A DNA stretch of 64,000 nt from CAJQHT01 sp038123275 (GCA_038123275.1 JAYORG010000001.1:124001-188000), one strand, 5' to 3'. Positions 45,227 to 54,143 are shown, counted from the stretch's first letter. A program made the numbers and translations. The notes: generated by a model from the sequence alone, not told the origin.

Positions 45227-45388
45227 AAACGCCAACTTCGTTTAAGGAATATTATTAATTTTTTCATATTTTAAGCGCTTTTTTATTAAAATTATGGCTA
45301 ATATCAGGATATATTTGCCTTAATTTTCATGAAAAATAAGCTAAAATAGGGGAGAATTAATAATATTCCTGAAACAAAGTTGGCGTTT
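45227..45388. mobile_element. MITE-like element with about 34-bp terminal inverted repeats
   Basis: The left end AAACGCCAACTTCGTTTAAG with GAATATTATTAATT is the inverted complement of the right end (AATTAATAATATTCC, then GAAACAAAGTTGGCGTTT) with three mismatches over about 34 bp; weaker pairing continues inward. It is 162 bp and non-coding, between two convergent genes. No clear target duplication is visible. The right end supplies the first base of the rsmE stop codon. Confidence 0.65.
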
Positions 45389-46119
45389 TAAGAAATTAGA
45401 AATTCATTAATTAGCGCTAGAGCACTAATAATAGCGGTATCAGCTCTTAAAATTCTTGGACCCAAACTAATGGAATTCATATTTTTGGTTTGATAGAAAT
45501 TTTCAAATTCTTGTTTGGAGAAACCTCCTTCAGGTCCAATGAAAATTATTATTTCTTGATCTTGTTTTGCAATTATCTTACTTAACACTTTACTAGCTTT
45601 TTGGGCAGAGCCAGATTCATCGCATAAAATTAATATTTGATTATTATTTAAGGTTTTTAAATAAGAGTTGAGCTTGGTAATTTTTTCTAATTTTGGAATA
45701 TCAAGCCTTTCACATTGTTCAGATGCTTCCTTAGCATTGCTCAAGAAGCGTTGTTCATTAATTTTATTAACAACACAATGGTTGGTAATGATTGGCTGAA
45801 ATTTATTAACTCCCATTTCAGTAGATTTAGCAGCAACAAAGTCAATTCTAACATTTTTAACTGGAGCAAAGGCTAAAGTAATATTAGGAGAGTTAATTTG
45901 TTCTTTTTCTTTTTTTACTAGATTAATACTGCAACTTTTCTTATTAATCTCAATAATTTGAGCTAGGAACTCGCCATTTATACCATTAAAAACTAAAATT
46001 TGATCATCAATTTTATGGCGCATAACTTTAATTAAATAATCAAAATCATTCCCTCTAACTTCAATTATTTTATTTTTTTCTAATAGCTCTTCATTTAGGA
46101 ATAATCTTACCCTTTTCAT
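45388..46119 (-). CDS. rsmE: 16S rRNA m3U1498 methyltransferase
   Basis: 243 residues. SPOUT knot signatures FIGPEGGFSKQEFENF and ISLGPRILRADTAIISALALI, and KSTEMGVNKFQPIITNHC in the middle, are typical of RsmE. It methylates U1498 of 16S rRNA. The 3' end lies at the boundary of the MITE-like element, so the original C-terminus may have been altered slightly. Confidence 0.94.
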   Translation of the reverse strand: MKRVRLFLNEELLEKNKIIEVRGNDFDYLIKVMRHKIDDQILVFNGINGEFLAQIIEINKKSCSINLVKKEKEQINSPNITLAFAPVKNVRIDFVAAKSTEMGVNKFQPIITNHCVVNKINEQRFLSNAKEASEQCERLDIPKLEKITKLNSYLKTLNNNQILILCDESGSAQKASKVLSKIIAKQDQEIIIFIGPEGGFSKQEFENFYQTKNMNSISLGPRILRADTAIISALALINEFLIS

Positions 46120-46182
46120 TATTGTTTTATGGTTGTTTTTAAAAAATAATAAATTAGATTGGTCAGCGAATTATCTATTTTG

Positions 46183-46280
46183 AGGTTTTGCGCAAGGGCG
46201 GTTAATAATACTACATCTAGTATGGTTATTCCTTAAGACCTATTAAATGTAGTTTTTACCTCACCTTTTGCGTAAGTCCT
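46183..46280. mobile_element. short imperfect palindrome with IS5-like ends (MITE-like)
   Basis: The left end AGGTTTTGCGCAAGGGCGGT and the inverted right end AGGACTTACGCAAAAGGTGA are similar, and the similarity goes on into ACTACATNTA in both arms. AGGACTTACGCAAAA resembles terminal repeats of IS5-type elements. A related piece AGGACTTATGCAAAA lies at 27126. It is non-coding and lies between rsmE and pstC. Confidence 0.5.
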
Positions 46281-46305
46281 AATTTACATAAAAACTGTTG
46301 GATAC

Positions 46306-47496
46306 ATGTATTTTCTAACTTTAGTTACAATTTTAATAATTGCCAATTATTTTTTTTTAAAGAAGAAAATTGCTTTTATTAGTCAAAATTCAAAAAAGAC
46401 TGCTAATAATTTTAGCTCTCTTCCGGCCCATTATAGCTATTGCTTTATTTTATGGTCTATTATCTTTGTTATTTTTGCTTTATTTACCATTAATAACCTA
46501 GCGTTTTTTGGTCAGATTTCTATTTCCTTGTTAGCTTTGGCTGCTTTTTCATTTTTAACAATATTTCTCTTTAAAAAAGGCTTCAATGCTCAAAGGCATT
46601 TAGAAGGTTTTGCCAAAAATTTAATGATGTTAGCAACATTATGTGGAGTAATAATTACAATCTTAATTACAATTTCAATTCTTTTTGAAGCGGTTCGCTT
46701 TTTTAAAATAGCTGGTTTTTTTAATTTTATTTTTGGCACTAGTTGGAATCCACAAATTGCAGTTCATGAAGGGCAGGGAGTTGGAGATAGTTCTTTTGGT
46801 ATGATTCCAATATTTCTTGGAACATTATTAATAACAGGAATTGCCATGGTTTTTGCTGTTCCGTTAGGTTTATTTGCGGCAATTTACTTATCTCAATATG
46901 CCAGAAGTAGAGTTAGAGATATTCTAAAACCAATTCTAGAAATATTAGCTGGCATTCCAACGGTAGTGTATGGATATTTTGCTGCTGTTGTAATTGCCCC
47001 TTTTTTAAAAGGGTTTTTTGCTAATTTTGGCATTGATATTGCTTCAGAAAGTGCGCTTGGTGCTGGATTTGTTATGGGAATTATGATTATTCCTTTTATT
47101 TTATCCTTGTCAGAAGATGCCATTAGTGCTGTTCCGTCTGTTTTAAAAGATGGTGCTTTAGCAATGGGAAGTACAAAATCGGAAATGATTAAAAAAGTAG
47201 TTTTAGTTTCAGCTTTTCCAAATATAGTTAGTGCAATATTATTAGCTATTTCAAGGGCAATTGGCGAAACCATGATTGTGGTAATGTCAGCTGGTTTGGT
47301 TGCTACTATGACAGTTAATCCCCTTAATTCAGTAACAACAGCTACTGTGCAAATTGTAACATTACTTGTTGGAGATCAAGAATCTGATAGCCCAAAAACT
47401 CTAGCAGCTTTTGCTCTTGGGTTGGTTTTATTTGTAATGACCTTAATTTTTAATATTATTGCTTTAGTAACCATAAAGAAATTCAAAGCAAAATGA
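46306..47496 (+). CDS. pstC: phosphate ABC transporter permease PstC
   Basis: 396 residues, about eight membrane segments. An extra N-terminal membrane region (1-115) precedes the usual permease domain, and GILSIWNP-like TSWNPQ plus the EAA loop (DILKPILEILAGIPTVVYG, ALAMGSTKSEMIKKV) identify PstC. It overlaps pstA by four bases. pstS, pstB and phoU are not adjacent. Confidence 0.93.
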   Translation: MYFLTLVTILIIANYFFLKKKIAFISQNSKKTANNFSSLPAHYSYCFILWSIIFVIFALFTINNLAFFGQISISLLALAAFSFLTIFLFKKGFNAQRHLEGFAKNLMMLATLCGVIITILITISILFEAVRFFKIAGFFNFIFGTSWNPQIAVHEGQGVGDSSFGMIPIFLGTLLITGIAMVFAVPLGLFAAIYLSQYARSRVRDILKPILEILAGIPTVVYGYFAAVVIAPFLKGFFANFGIDIASESALGAGFVMGIMIIPFILSLSEDAISAVPSVLKDGALAMGSTKSEMIKKVVLVSAFPNIVSAILLAISRAIGETMIVVMSAGLVATMTVNPLNSVTTATVQIVTLLVGDQESDSPKTLAAFALGLVLFVMTLIFNIIALVTIKKFKAK

Positions 47497-48746
47497 TGGA
47501 TATTCAAGAACAAATCAAAAATGGCTTAAAGAAGCGTCATAGAAGTGAAAAAATATTCAAGAATATGGGTATTTTTTCTATTATTTTGTCTATGACATTC
47601 TTGGTCATTTTATTTGTGTCTATTATATCTAAAGGATATTCTTCCTTTTTTACTCATAAAATTGCTTTTGATATTTCCTTAAAGCAAGAATATTTTAATG
47701 GTGATATTAGTCATAGATCTATTATTAAAGAAATACTTATTGCAAATTTTCCATCTGTTGAAGATAGTTCTTCAAATAAGCGTAAATTGAATAAATTATT
47801 AAGTAAGTCCTCGCGTCATGAAATTAAATATTTTCTTCAAGATAATATAGATAAAGAGATAAAGGATACAAAAATTTGGTTTACAGCCTCTTCAAAGGTT
47901 GATATTTTCTTAAAACAATTTGTCCATAAAAAAGAATATGATATTTATGATACTAATTTGACAAAGCAACAAGTTGATTGGATTAACGATTTAATAAAAG
48001 AGGATAAAATTAAAAAAGAATTTAACTTTAATTTCTTTAAAAATGCTGATTCAAGAGAGCCAGAAAAAGCAGGTGTTGGAGCAAGTATTGTTGGTTCTTT
48101 CTTTACGGTTATTGTTTTTTTAATTTGTGCTTTTCCTATTGGTGTAATGGCTGGTTTTTATTTAGAAGAATTTGCTCCTAAAAATATTATTACCGATATT
48201 ATTGAGGTAACAATTAATAATTTGGCTGCTATTCCGTCTATTCTTTATGGTTTGTTAGGGCTTATTCTTTATCTTAATTTCTTTCATTTGCCACGATCCT
48301 CATCTTTAGTTGGTGGCTTAACCTTGTCCTTATTGGTATTGCCAATCATAATAATTGCTACTAGAAATGCTATTAATACTATTCCATCTTACATTAGAGA
48401 TGCGGCCATTGCCCTTGGAGCTTCAAGAGTTCAGGTAATTTTTCATCATATTTTTCCTTTATCACTTCCAGGTATTATGACTGGAACAATTTTGGCAATT
48501 TCTAGAGCTCTTGGTGAAACAGCGCCACTTCTTATGATAGGAATGGTAGCTTTTGTTGCTGATGTTGCTCATAATTTAATGGATCCAACTTCAGTATTAC
48601 CAGTTCAAGTTTATCTATGGTCTGATTCTCCAGAGCCTGGCTTTGTAGAAAAAACAGCAGGAGCAATTATGGTTTTACTAACATTATTAATAATATTTAA
48701 TGGTTTTGCTGTTTATCTAAGAAAGAAGTTTGAAAAGAAGTGGTAA
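47493..48746 (+). CDS. pstA: phosphate ABC transporter permease PstA
   Basis: 417 residues. Between the first membrane segment (25-47) and the second (near 205) is an extra periplasmic region of about 150 polar residues. The permease core (AAIPSILYGLLGLILYL, EAA-like DAAIALGASRVQVIFHHIFPL, SRALGETAPLLMIG) is complete. ATGA coupling with pstC supports a heterodimeric channel. Confidence 0.93.
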   Translation: MMDIQEQIKNGLKKRHRSEKIFKNMGIFSIILSMTFLVILFVSIISKGYSSFFTHKIAFDISLKQEYFNGDISHRSIIKEILIANFPSVEDSSSNKRKLNKLLSKSSRHEIKYFLQDNIDKEIKDTKIWFTASSKVDIFLKQFVHKKEYDIYDTNLTKQQVDWINDLIKEDKIKKEFNFNFFKNADSREPEKAGVGASIVGSFFTVIVFLICAFPIGVMAGFYLEEFAPKNIITDIIEVTINNLAAIPSILYGLLGLILYLNFFHLPRSSSLVGGLTLSLLVLPIIIIATRNAINTIPSYIRDAAIALGASRVQVIFHHIFPLSLPGIMTGTILAISRALGETAPLLMIGMVAFVADVAHNLMDPTSVLPVQVYLWSDSPEPGFVEKTAGAIMVLLTLLIIFNGFAVYLRKKFEKKW

Positions 48747-48820
48747 TATTAAAGATAAGCTTTGGTATAAGAAGAGGTTGTTGATTAATGAATAAAGCTT
48801 TTATTTTAGATTAATATTAT

Positions 48821-48849
48821 TTGACAAATCTTTATATTCACTATATTAT
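48821..48849 (+). promoter_or_regulatory. promoter of the DUF805 gene
   Basis: A perfect TTGACA (48821-48826) and TATTAT (48844-48849) are 17 bases apart, about 70 bases before ATG 48919. Confidence 0.65.
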
Positions 48850-48918
48850 GTTAAACTAATTTGTAAAAAATTTGAACAGTTCTTAAATTAAGTTAATATT
48901 AATTTATATATGATATGA

Positions 48919-49401
48919 ATGTTTTATGATATTCTAGATACATCTTTAATAAATATTGTTAAGGCTCTTAGGAATACTTTTACTTTTAATAGGGCCTCTC
49001 GTTCAGAATATTGGTATTTTTCTATATTTATGTCAGTATTTCTTGCTATATTATGGCCTCTTTTTTCTAGTATGATATATATATTTAAGGCGCCATATTA
49101 TGATTTTCTAACATTTATTGCTGCAATAATTACAACTTTTGCAGTATTTATTATTTTTTCATTATATACAGTTACCTCAAGAAGATTACATGATATAAAT
49201 CATAGTGCTTGGTGGTTTTTCATTAATGTTGTTCCTGTGGTAGGTACAATATATTTTATTATATTAATGATGGTTGATAGTAATGAAGGATTTAACCAAT
49301 ATGGTGCACATCCAAACAGGTCTTTAGAGGATAGTGCAGCGTTAAAAGCAAGAAATGATTTAGAAGAATATTTAGATATTAGAGAAGTTCTTAATAGATA
49401 A
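48919..49401 (+). CDS. DUF805 family membrane protein
   Basis: 160 residues with three to four membrane segments. FTFNRASRSEYWYFSIFM at the start, TSRRLHDINHSAWW in the middle and a C-terminal GFNQYGAHPN are the DUF805 signatures. The function is unknown in all organisms I know of. Followed 15 bases later by folP. Confidence 0.9.
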   Translation: MFYDILDTSLINIVKALRNTFTFNRASRSEYWYFSIFMSVFLAILWPLFSSMIYIFKAPYYDFLTFIAAIITTFAVFIIFSLYTVTSRRLHDINHSAWWFFINVVPVVGTIYFIILMMVDSNEGFNQYGAHPNRSLEDSAALKARNDLEEYLDIREVLNR

Positions 49402-49416
49402 TAAGAAATAGTTAAA

Positions 49417-50184
49417 GTGATAAAATTAGTTGGGATTTTAAATATTACACCAGATTCCTTTTCTGATGGTGGCAAATTCTACAATTCAAATAATGCTTTA
49501 ATCCAAACTCAAAAGTTAATAAAAGATGGTGCTAATATTATTGATGTTGGTGCTGAGTCAACCCGCCCTGGAGCAACTCCAATTGATAAAAATCAAGAAT
49601 GGCAAAGATTAGAAAATATCTTACCAAAAATTATCAAAATTGCTCATCAAAATAATGTCAAAATTAGTCTTGATAGCAGGCATTATCAAACAATTAAAAA
49701 AGCTCTAGATCTTGGCATTGATATTATTAATGACGTAACTGGTTTTGATAATAAAGATATGGCATTAATTGGCGCTAAGAGTAATAAAAAATTAATTGTT
49801 ATGCATAATTTAGGAGTGCCAGCAAGAAAAGATTTAATTATTGATCAAAACTTAGATGAAATAGAAGAAATAAAAAATTGGATGAAAAAGAAAATTTCTT
49901 TTTTACAAGAATTGGGAGTTAAAAAGGAAAATATTATTTTTGATCCAGGTGTTGGTTTTGGAAAAAATGCTAAACAATCAATTAATATTTTAAATAATAT
50001 TAACCAATTTAAAGATTTAGGTTTGGAGATTTTTATTGGTCATTCCAAAAAGAGTTTTTTAGATGAGGTTAATGAAAAAGGAGATAGAGATAGTAAAACT
50101 ATTTTTGTTTCAAAGAATTTAATAGGAAAAGGAGTAAGATATCTAAGAGTCCATGACGTGTCTAATCATAAATCTCTTTTATAA
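49417..50184 (+). CDS. folP: dihydropteroate synthase
   Basis: 255 residues from GTG 49417. GILNITPDSFSDGGKF, GAESTRPGA, SLDSRH, IINDVTGF and FDPGVGFGKN are all present. It joins pterin pyrophosphate to p-aminobenzoate. With folC it indicates folate synthesis. The last part is somewhat shorter than in E. coli. Confidence 0.95.
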   Translation: MIKLVGILNITPDSFSDGGKFYNSNNALIQTQKLIKDGANIIDVGAESTRPGATPIDKNQEWQRLENILPKIIKIAHQNNVKISLDSRHYQTIKKALDLGIDIINDVTGFDNKDMALIGAKSNKKLIVMHNLGVPARKDLIIDQNLDEIEEIKNWMKKKISFLQELGVKKENIIFDPGVGFGKNAKQSINILNNINQFKDLGLEIFIGHSKKSFLDEVNEKGDRDSKTIFVSKNLIGKGVRYLRVHDVSNHKSLL

Positions 50185-50195
50185 ATAGATAGGTT

Positions 50196-50230
50196 AAAAG
50201 AGCCAGTTTTAAGTATACTGGCTCTTTTAT
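50196..50230. terminator. bidirectional terminator between folP and the envelope protein gene
   Basis: AAAAGAGCCAGT (50196-50207) and ACTGGCTCTTTT (50217-50228) form a perfect 12-bp stem with A/T runs on both sides, serving both convergent genes. Confidence 0.85.
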
Positions 50231-50232
50231 TG

Positions 50233-50946
50233 TTATTCTGTAGGTTTAGGTTCTTCTTTTTTAGGTTCCTCAATATCAAGCGCATCCTCTATTGGCTCCT
50301 CAATATCAAGCTCATCTTCTGGTTTAGGAGCAGGTTTAGACTCTTCTTTTGCCATTGGTGTAGGAGTAGCTGTTACCTTATCGTCAGTTTTAACTTCTTG
50401 GGCAACTTTTCTGCCTTCTAATTCGGCAACTTTATTTTCTAAAGCTTCAATTTGCTCTTTAATGGCGTCGTAGTTTGTAACATTTTTAATTAACTTTTTA
50501 AAGCCAACGATATTTTTCCAAACTCTCCAAAGGAAAAATGCTATTGCAATCATTCCAGTAGATAAAAGGGCAATAAACATTTTAGCCATTTTAACGTACT
50601 TTTCAGCTTTATCTTTAATTGCACTAAATTTATTAATTCCATTCTCAGCTTCTTTGATGATTTCTTTAACTTTTGCTTCTTCTTCCTCTATCTTTGATTT
50701 TACTTCATCAATTTCACCTTGAATTCTATCAGTAACACTTTTAGTAGCTTCTTCAATTGCTTTGTTAATTTTTTGATCAATATCACCAACGCCTTTAATC
50801 GATTTAGTAATATCAGAATTGGAATCACCCGTAACTTTTTGTGCAACCCTGTCTAGCTCTTTTCCTAAGTCTAAGGAGAAAGCATTAGATGATATGTTTA
50901 AAATTAAAAGAGTAGATGCAATAAGGAAAAATAATCTTTGTTTCAT
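50233..50946 (-). CDS. exported coiled-coil protein with central membrane segment, unknown
   Basis: 237 residues. Signal peptide 1-24 (LFFLIASTLLILNISSNAFS). Residues 30-115 are charged amphipathic helix (KIEEEEAKVKEIIKEAENGI). A membrane segment lies near 120-142 (MFIALLSTGMIAIAFFLWRVW). The C-terminal part has a short coiled coil and acidic Pro-rich repeats (DIEEPIEDALDIEEPKKEEP). If the signal is cleaved, the second segment leaves the tail in the cytoplasm. No family recognised. Confidence 0.65.
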   Translation of the reverse strand: MKQRLFFLIASTLLILNISSNAFSLDLGKELDRVAQKVTGDSNSDITKSIKGVGDIDQKINKAIEEATKSVTDRIQGEIDEVKSKIEEEEAKVKEIIKEAENGINKFSAIKDKAEKYVKMAKMFIALLSTGMIAIAFFLWRVWKNIVGFKKLIKNVTNYDAIKEQIEALENKVAELEGRKVAQEVKTDDKVTATPTPMAKEESKPAPKPEDELDIEEPIEDALDIEEPKKEEPKPTE

Positions 50947-51088
50947 AGCTTCAAGAAAATGAATTAATAATAACTATCTTTAGCGATCATACATTAATTT
51001 GAGGATAATGTCAATAATATTATTGTTTGATGATAACAATAATTACATAAACAAACTCTTTGTTAACTTTAATTTTTAAGAGATTTAG

Positions 51089-51213
51089 TGACCCCTACGG
51101 GATTACGTCGGATCTAAAGGTCCTCGTTGCAAACGCCTATTGCGCTAAGTTAGCAAAGCTAACTAAGCTTCATAACGGCTTTTTGTCGAACCCGTATTCC
51201 CACCGTGAAAGGG
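51089..51213 (-). pseudogene. tRNA-Glu fragment interrupted by an 80-bp insert
   Basis: Bases 51089-51105 and 51186-51213 equal the T-arm/acceptor 3' part and the anticodon-to-T-arm part of the intact tRNA-Glu at 51344-51418, in the same order and strand. About 80 unrelated bases separate them. The 5' half of the tRNA is missing and the CCA is changed to CTA. It cannot form a tRNA. Confidence 0.88.
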
Positions 51214-51255
51214 GCGTGAACGGCAGAGCTTGAGACCGAAGGTCGAAATGGCTGC

Positions 51256-51278
51256 AAAAACGATTGATAATCGTTTTT
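51256..51278. repeat. hairpin related to the 45-bp palindrome
   Basis: AAAAACGATT-GAT-AATCGTTTTT followed by AGTAAATC. The layout (A-rich arm, CNATT, T-rich arm, then GTAAATC) resembles the inner part of the palindromes at 10450-10494 and 38610-38654. Confidence 0.5.
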
Positions 51279-51343
51279 AGTAAATCGCGAGCATGAGCAA
51301 CAGCGAATCTCAGGGTTAAATTTTCAATAATAAAGAAATTATT

Positions 51344-51418
51344 TGGTGACCCCTACGGGATTCGAACCCGTATTCCCACCGTGAAAGGGTGGTGTCCTAA
51401 CCATTAGACGAAGGGGCC
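51344..51418 (-). tRNA. tRNA-Glu (TTC)
   Basis: 75 bases with encoded CCA. Acceptor GGCCCCT/AGGGGTC (one G-T), anticodon stem CCACC/GGTGG around CTTTCAC (anticodon TTC), T-arm CGGG-TTCGAAT-CCCG. A partial copy lies 130 bases further. Confidence 0.95.
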
Positions 51419-51704
51419 TAAAACAGCTTATAAGCGTTTTAATGTTAGGAAGACAGGCATTGTAAATTTCAAGAAACTAAAATGCAACTATATAACTATA
51501 TAAAAATTTACATACGTTTTTGATAAGGCGGTGTAAATAGACCCATAAGCGCTAAGTTATACTATGTGCTTAATATCGTGAGAAACAATTAGTTTCCCAA
51601 TTCAAAATAAGTCAATGATATGAGTTAATGTTGTAAATAATATAGTAGTCTATCATATTTGTTAGTCTCTTATTATAAATAATAAACTTAAACTTTTTCC
51701 TTCA

Positions 51705-52487
51705 ATGTCCAAAGAAACCAAACAATCAGAAAGCGATATAATGCGAAATAACATGACAAGACTTTTTCAATCACTTATATCAGGAAATTCTCATAGAAGG
51801 GTTCTAAATGATGGTCAGACCGAGCTAATATATACAAGAATAGAGCTGGGAAACAGCGCAAATATAAGTAATGAGGATTTTTTAGCCTTAGAACAATCTA
51901 GAAGTGGTTCTCAAAGATTGCCTCAAGAACAGGTGCGAACCTTAATAGATCTTTATAATAACTCGCTTTTAACGGTGTTTGGTGGAGATTCCAGACCTGT
52001 AACAAGAATAAATGTATATCAACAAGAAGAGGTTCGGGGTCCAGCAGATGTTTTTGATGACAGTCAAAATGTGGCTGGTCAATCAATGCATTTTGAGATT
52101 TACCTTCCAATAGGCCAATATCAAACATTATGTGATACTTATTACAAACTATCCCAAGAAAAAATAGCAGCAGCTAGAGGTGCTGCATCTGGATTATTGG
52201 AATCTAAAGATTTACCAGCAGGAATAGGAGATAATTTGGGAGAGATGTTGACTACTAGGGATGGAGCGAACGTTTCTACGGTAAACAGAATATCAAATCA
52301 AAGATCCAAGGAAGCTGTTCATCGCCACGTAACCAATCCTAGAAAACAAGAAGTTAATAAGGCTACTGGTGTATCAGATTCTACGATATTAAATATTATT
52401 TCTGATTATGAAATTCCGAACCCAAGCATTGATGCATTTGACTCAGAAGTTTTAGAGGATGGAAAGTCCAATACCAAGGCACGATAA
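51705..52487 (+). CDS. passenger gene of the IS4 element, unknown protein
   Basis: 260 residues, polar, no signal peptide or membrane segment. The centre (INVYQQEEVRGPADVFDDSQ, MHFEIYLPIGQYQTLCDTYY) looks globular, the C-terminus is disordered. It is not a transposase and I recognise no domain. It ends at 52487, directly against the end of the transposase gene, and lies inside the inverted repeats, so it moves with the element. Resistance, regulatory, effector or accessory transposition roles are all open. Confidence 0.65.
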   Translation: MSKETKQSESDIMRNNMTRLFQSLISGNSHRRVLNDGQTELIYTRIELGNSANISNEDFLALEQSRSGSQRLPQEQVRTLIDLYNNSLLTVFGGDSRPVTRINVYQQEEVRGPADVFDDSQNVAGQSMHFEIYLPIGQYQTLCDTYYKLSQEKIAAARGAASGLLESKDLPAGIGDNLGEMLTTRDGANVSTVNRISNQRSKEAVHRHVTNPRKQEVNKATGVSDSTILNIISDYEIPNPSIDAFDSEVLEDGKSNTKAR

Positions 52488-53829
52488 TTAAGAAAGGTAA
52501 ACGTTTTTGATTTCCCTCACATGATAAGTTCTGCTCCTCTTAGAAACCGCTAACCATGAAGTAATTTGATTCCAATTTTTCATTACTTGGTTTAGCGTTA
52601 TTCTGGGCTCAATTGCCAGTTGAATTTGGTGAAAAGCAAAAGAAAATTCTAGCCATAAATTTCTATTTTTGTTATTTGTCTCATTTCTATGGAGAAGTGT
52701 TTTTTTTGATGTTTGCAACACGAATAAATTTCTCAGTCAAAAGGGCAATTAGCAATTTACCATATATCCAAGCTTTAGAGCTTTTATCACTATATTTAGG
52801 TAAATGACCAAGAGATGTTATTGATTTTAGCCTTTTAAAAGCTAATTCAATTTGCCATCTTGTTCTGTACCAGCTTAATATTGAATAAGTCGGACATTCT
52901 TCTTTTGTAAAAGTAGTAAATATTATGACATATTTAGCATATTCAAAAGTATCGGCTCTAGTATTCTTATTTTTTCTACTAGCTGCATCTTTTATCTTTT
53001 TAATTGCTTCATTAGTAGAACCTTCATCTTTTCTGATAGCGCAAATTCTACCTTTTATTCTCTTGGTATTTTTAATATCTTTGATATAAACATCCCATTC
53101 ATCATAATCACCAACCTCTTTTAAAATTCTAAGATTAGACAGTAAATTAATTTTATCACCACTACAGTCATATGAAACAGTATTTGCTCTGACAATAATA
53201 TCTGCTCCATTCTCTACAACATAGGATATTTGATTAAAGCGAGAATAATTCCTATCAGCAATTATACATTCATCGTTTTTTACAGGATAACTTGCTATTG
53301 ATTCGCCATTGCCCTTACCTTTGGCATTAACTAAGTTGAAATAATCACATTCAAAATTAGGAAAAGAAAAACTATAATTTATTCTCCAATAACTCCCTGT
53401 TTTACCAGGTTCTTTCACAACTGATCCATCAACCAATCTAATCTTCTTCTTAATATTACCTAGTAGAGCAGAATTAACAGTTTTTTGCTCAAGATAAAGA
53501 GCCTCACACATATCTTTTAACCATAACTCACTTCTTCTTAAAGCATTTAAAATACCAACATCTGAAATATCCAATAATCCTGATAATTTACTTCTTACAG
53601 AAGTTTCCATTAATGAGTAACCCTTGCCTATATGCAACAATAGAATACGAAGCAAAACAGAAGCATCTTTTATTTTACGATTACCTTTTAAAACATTGTG
53701 AGTTTCACATGATTCATTCCAATTATATGGCAATAACTCTTTTATAAGAGTCCAATCATCCAATGAATCTTGAATGTTTGGTACTGAAGATGAAGAAACG
53801 GATGATGACGATAATATTGAATTAGACAT
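52488..53829 (-). pseudogene. IS4-family transposase, frameshifted near the C-terminus
   Basis: The first frame gives 380 residues (53829-52687) with the IS4 DDE residues: Asp in IRLVDGSVV, Asp in IIADRNYS, and the YRTRWQIELAFKRLK (Y-R-E-K) signature with the Glu. It ends in NIKKNTSP right after a run of eight A. With seven A the frame continues for 70 residues (TLLHRNETNNKNRN...KNVYLS) to 52488, restoring the full length of about 447. The catalytic core is complete, so activity may persist; lost tail function or programmed shifting are both possible. Confidence 0.85.
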
Positions 53830-54079
53830 TTTCTCCCAAAAAATTCATTAATATTACTGCTTTGATACATATTAATATTAATTTGAATTTTTAATGTCAA
53901 AATAACTTAGTGCTTATGGTAAATAGACCCCCTACAATATATTTTATATGGTTGATGAAAAAAGTCTAACACCTTGTTTATTATTTTGACCCCTTTGCCT
54001 TTACTTTATTTAAATAGGTATACTGTTCTCTTATTTTCAACCCCTTTACTTATAAAAGAATTTTAATTCAACTTAGATA

Positions 54080-54113
54080 TTGACTATTTGTATATTAGTG
54101 TGTATAATACACA
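54080..54113 (+). promoter_or_regulatory. hicAB promoter with overlapping palindromic operator
   Basis: TTGACT (54080-54085) and a perfect TATAAT (54103-54108) are 17 bases apart. The -10 lies in the palindrome GTGTATAATACAC (54100-54112), an expected place for HicB or HicAB to bind and repress its own operon. The start of hicA is 36 bases downstream of the -10. Confidence 0.75.
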
Positions 54114-54143
54114 TTATACTAACTACCTTTTTAATTTACTTAG

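Larger units (their letters stand above)
50947..51343. other. non-coding stretch holding a broken tRNA-Glu copy and hairpins
   Basis: About 400 bases with no credible gene. It holds the split tRNA-Glu fragment (51089-51213), an inverted repeat AGTTAGC-AAA-GCTAACT within the inserted part, and the hairpin at 51256-51278. It is clearly richer in G and C than its surroundings. Confidence 0.7.
51544..53918. mobile_element. IS4-family insertion sequence, 2375 bp, with passenger gene and 11-bp target duplication
   Basis: The ends are CATAAGCGCTAAGTTAT (51544-51560) and ATAACTTAGTGCTTATG (53902-53918), inverted with one mismatch in 17. The same 11 bases GTAAATAGACC flank it directly on both sides (51533-51543 and 53919-53929), the length expected for IS231-like IS4 elements. 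Inside are a 260-codon plus-strand gene and a minus-strand transposase, converging. The intact target duplication points to a single insertion of the whole unit. Confidence 0.85.
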
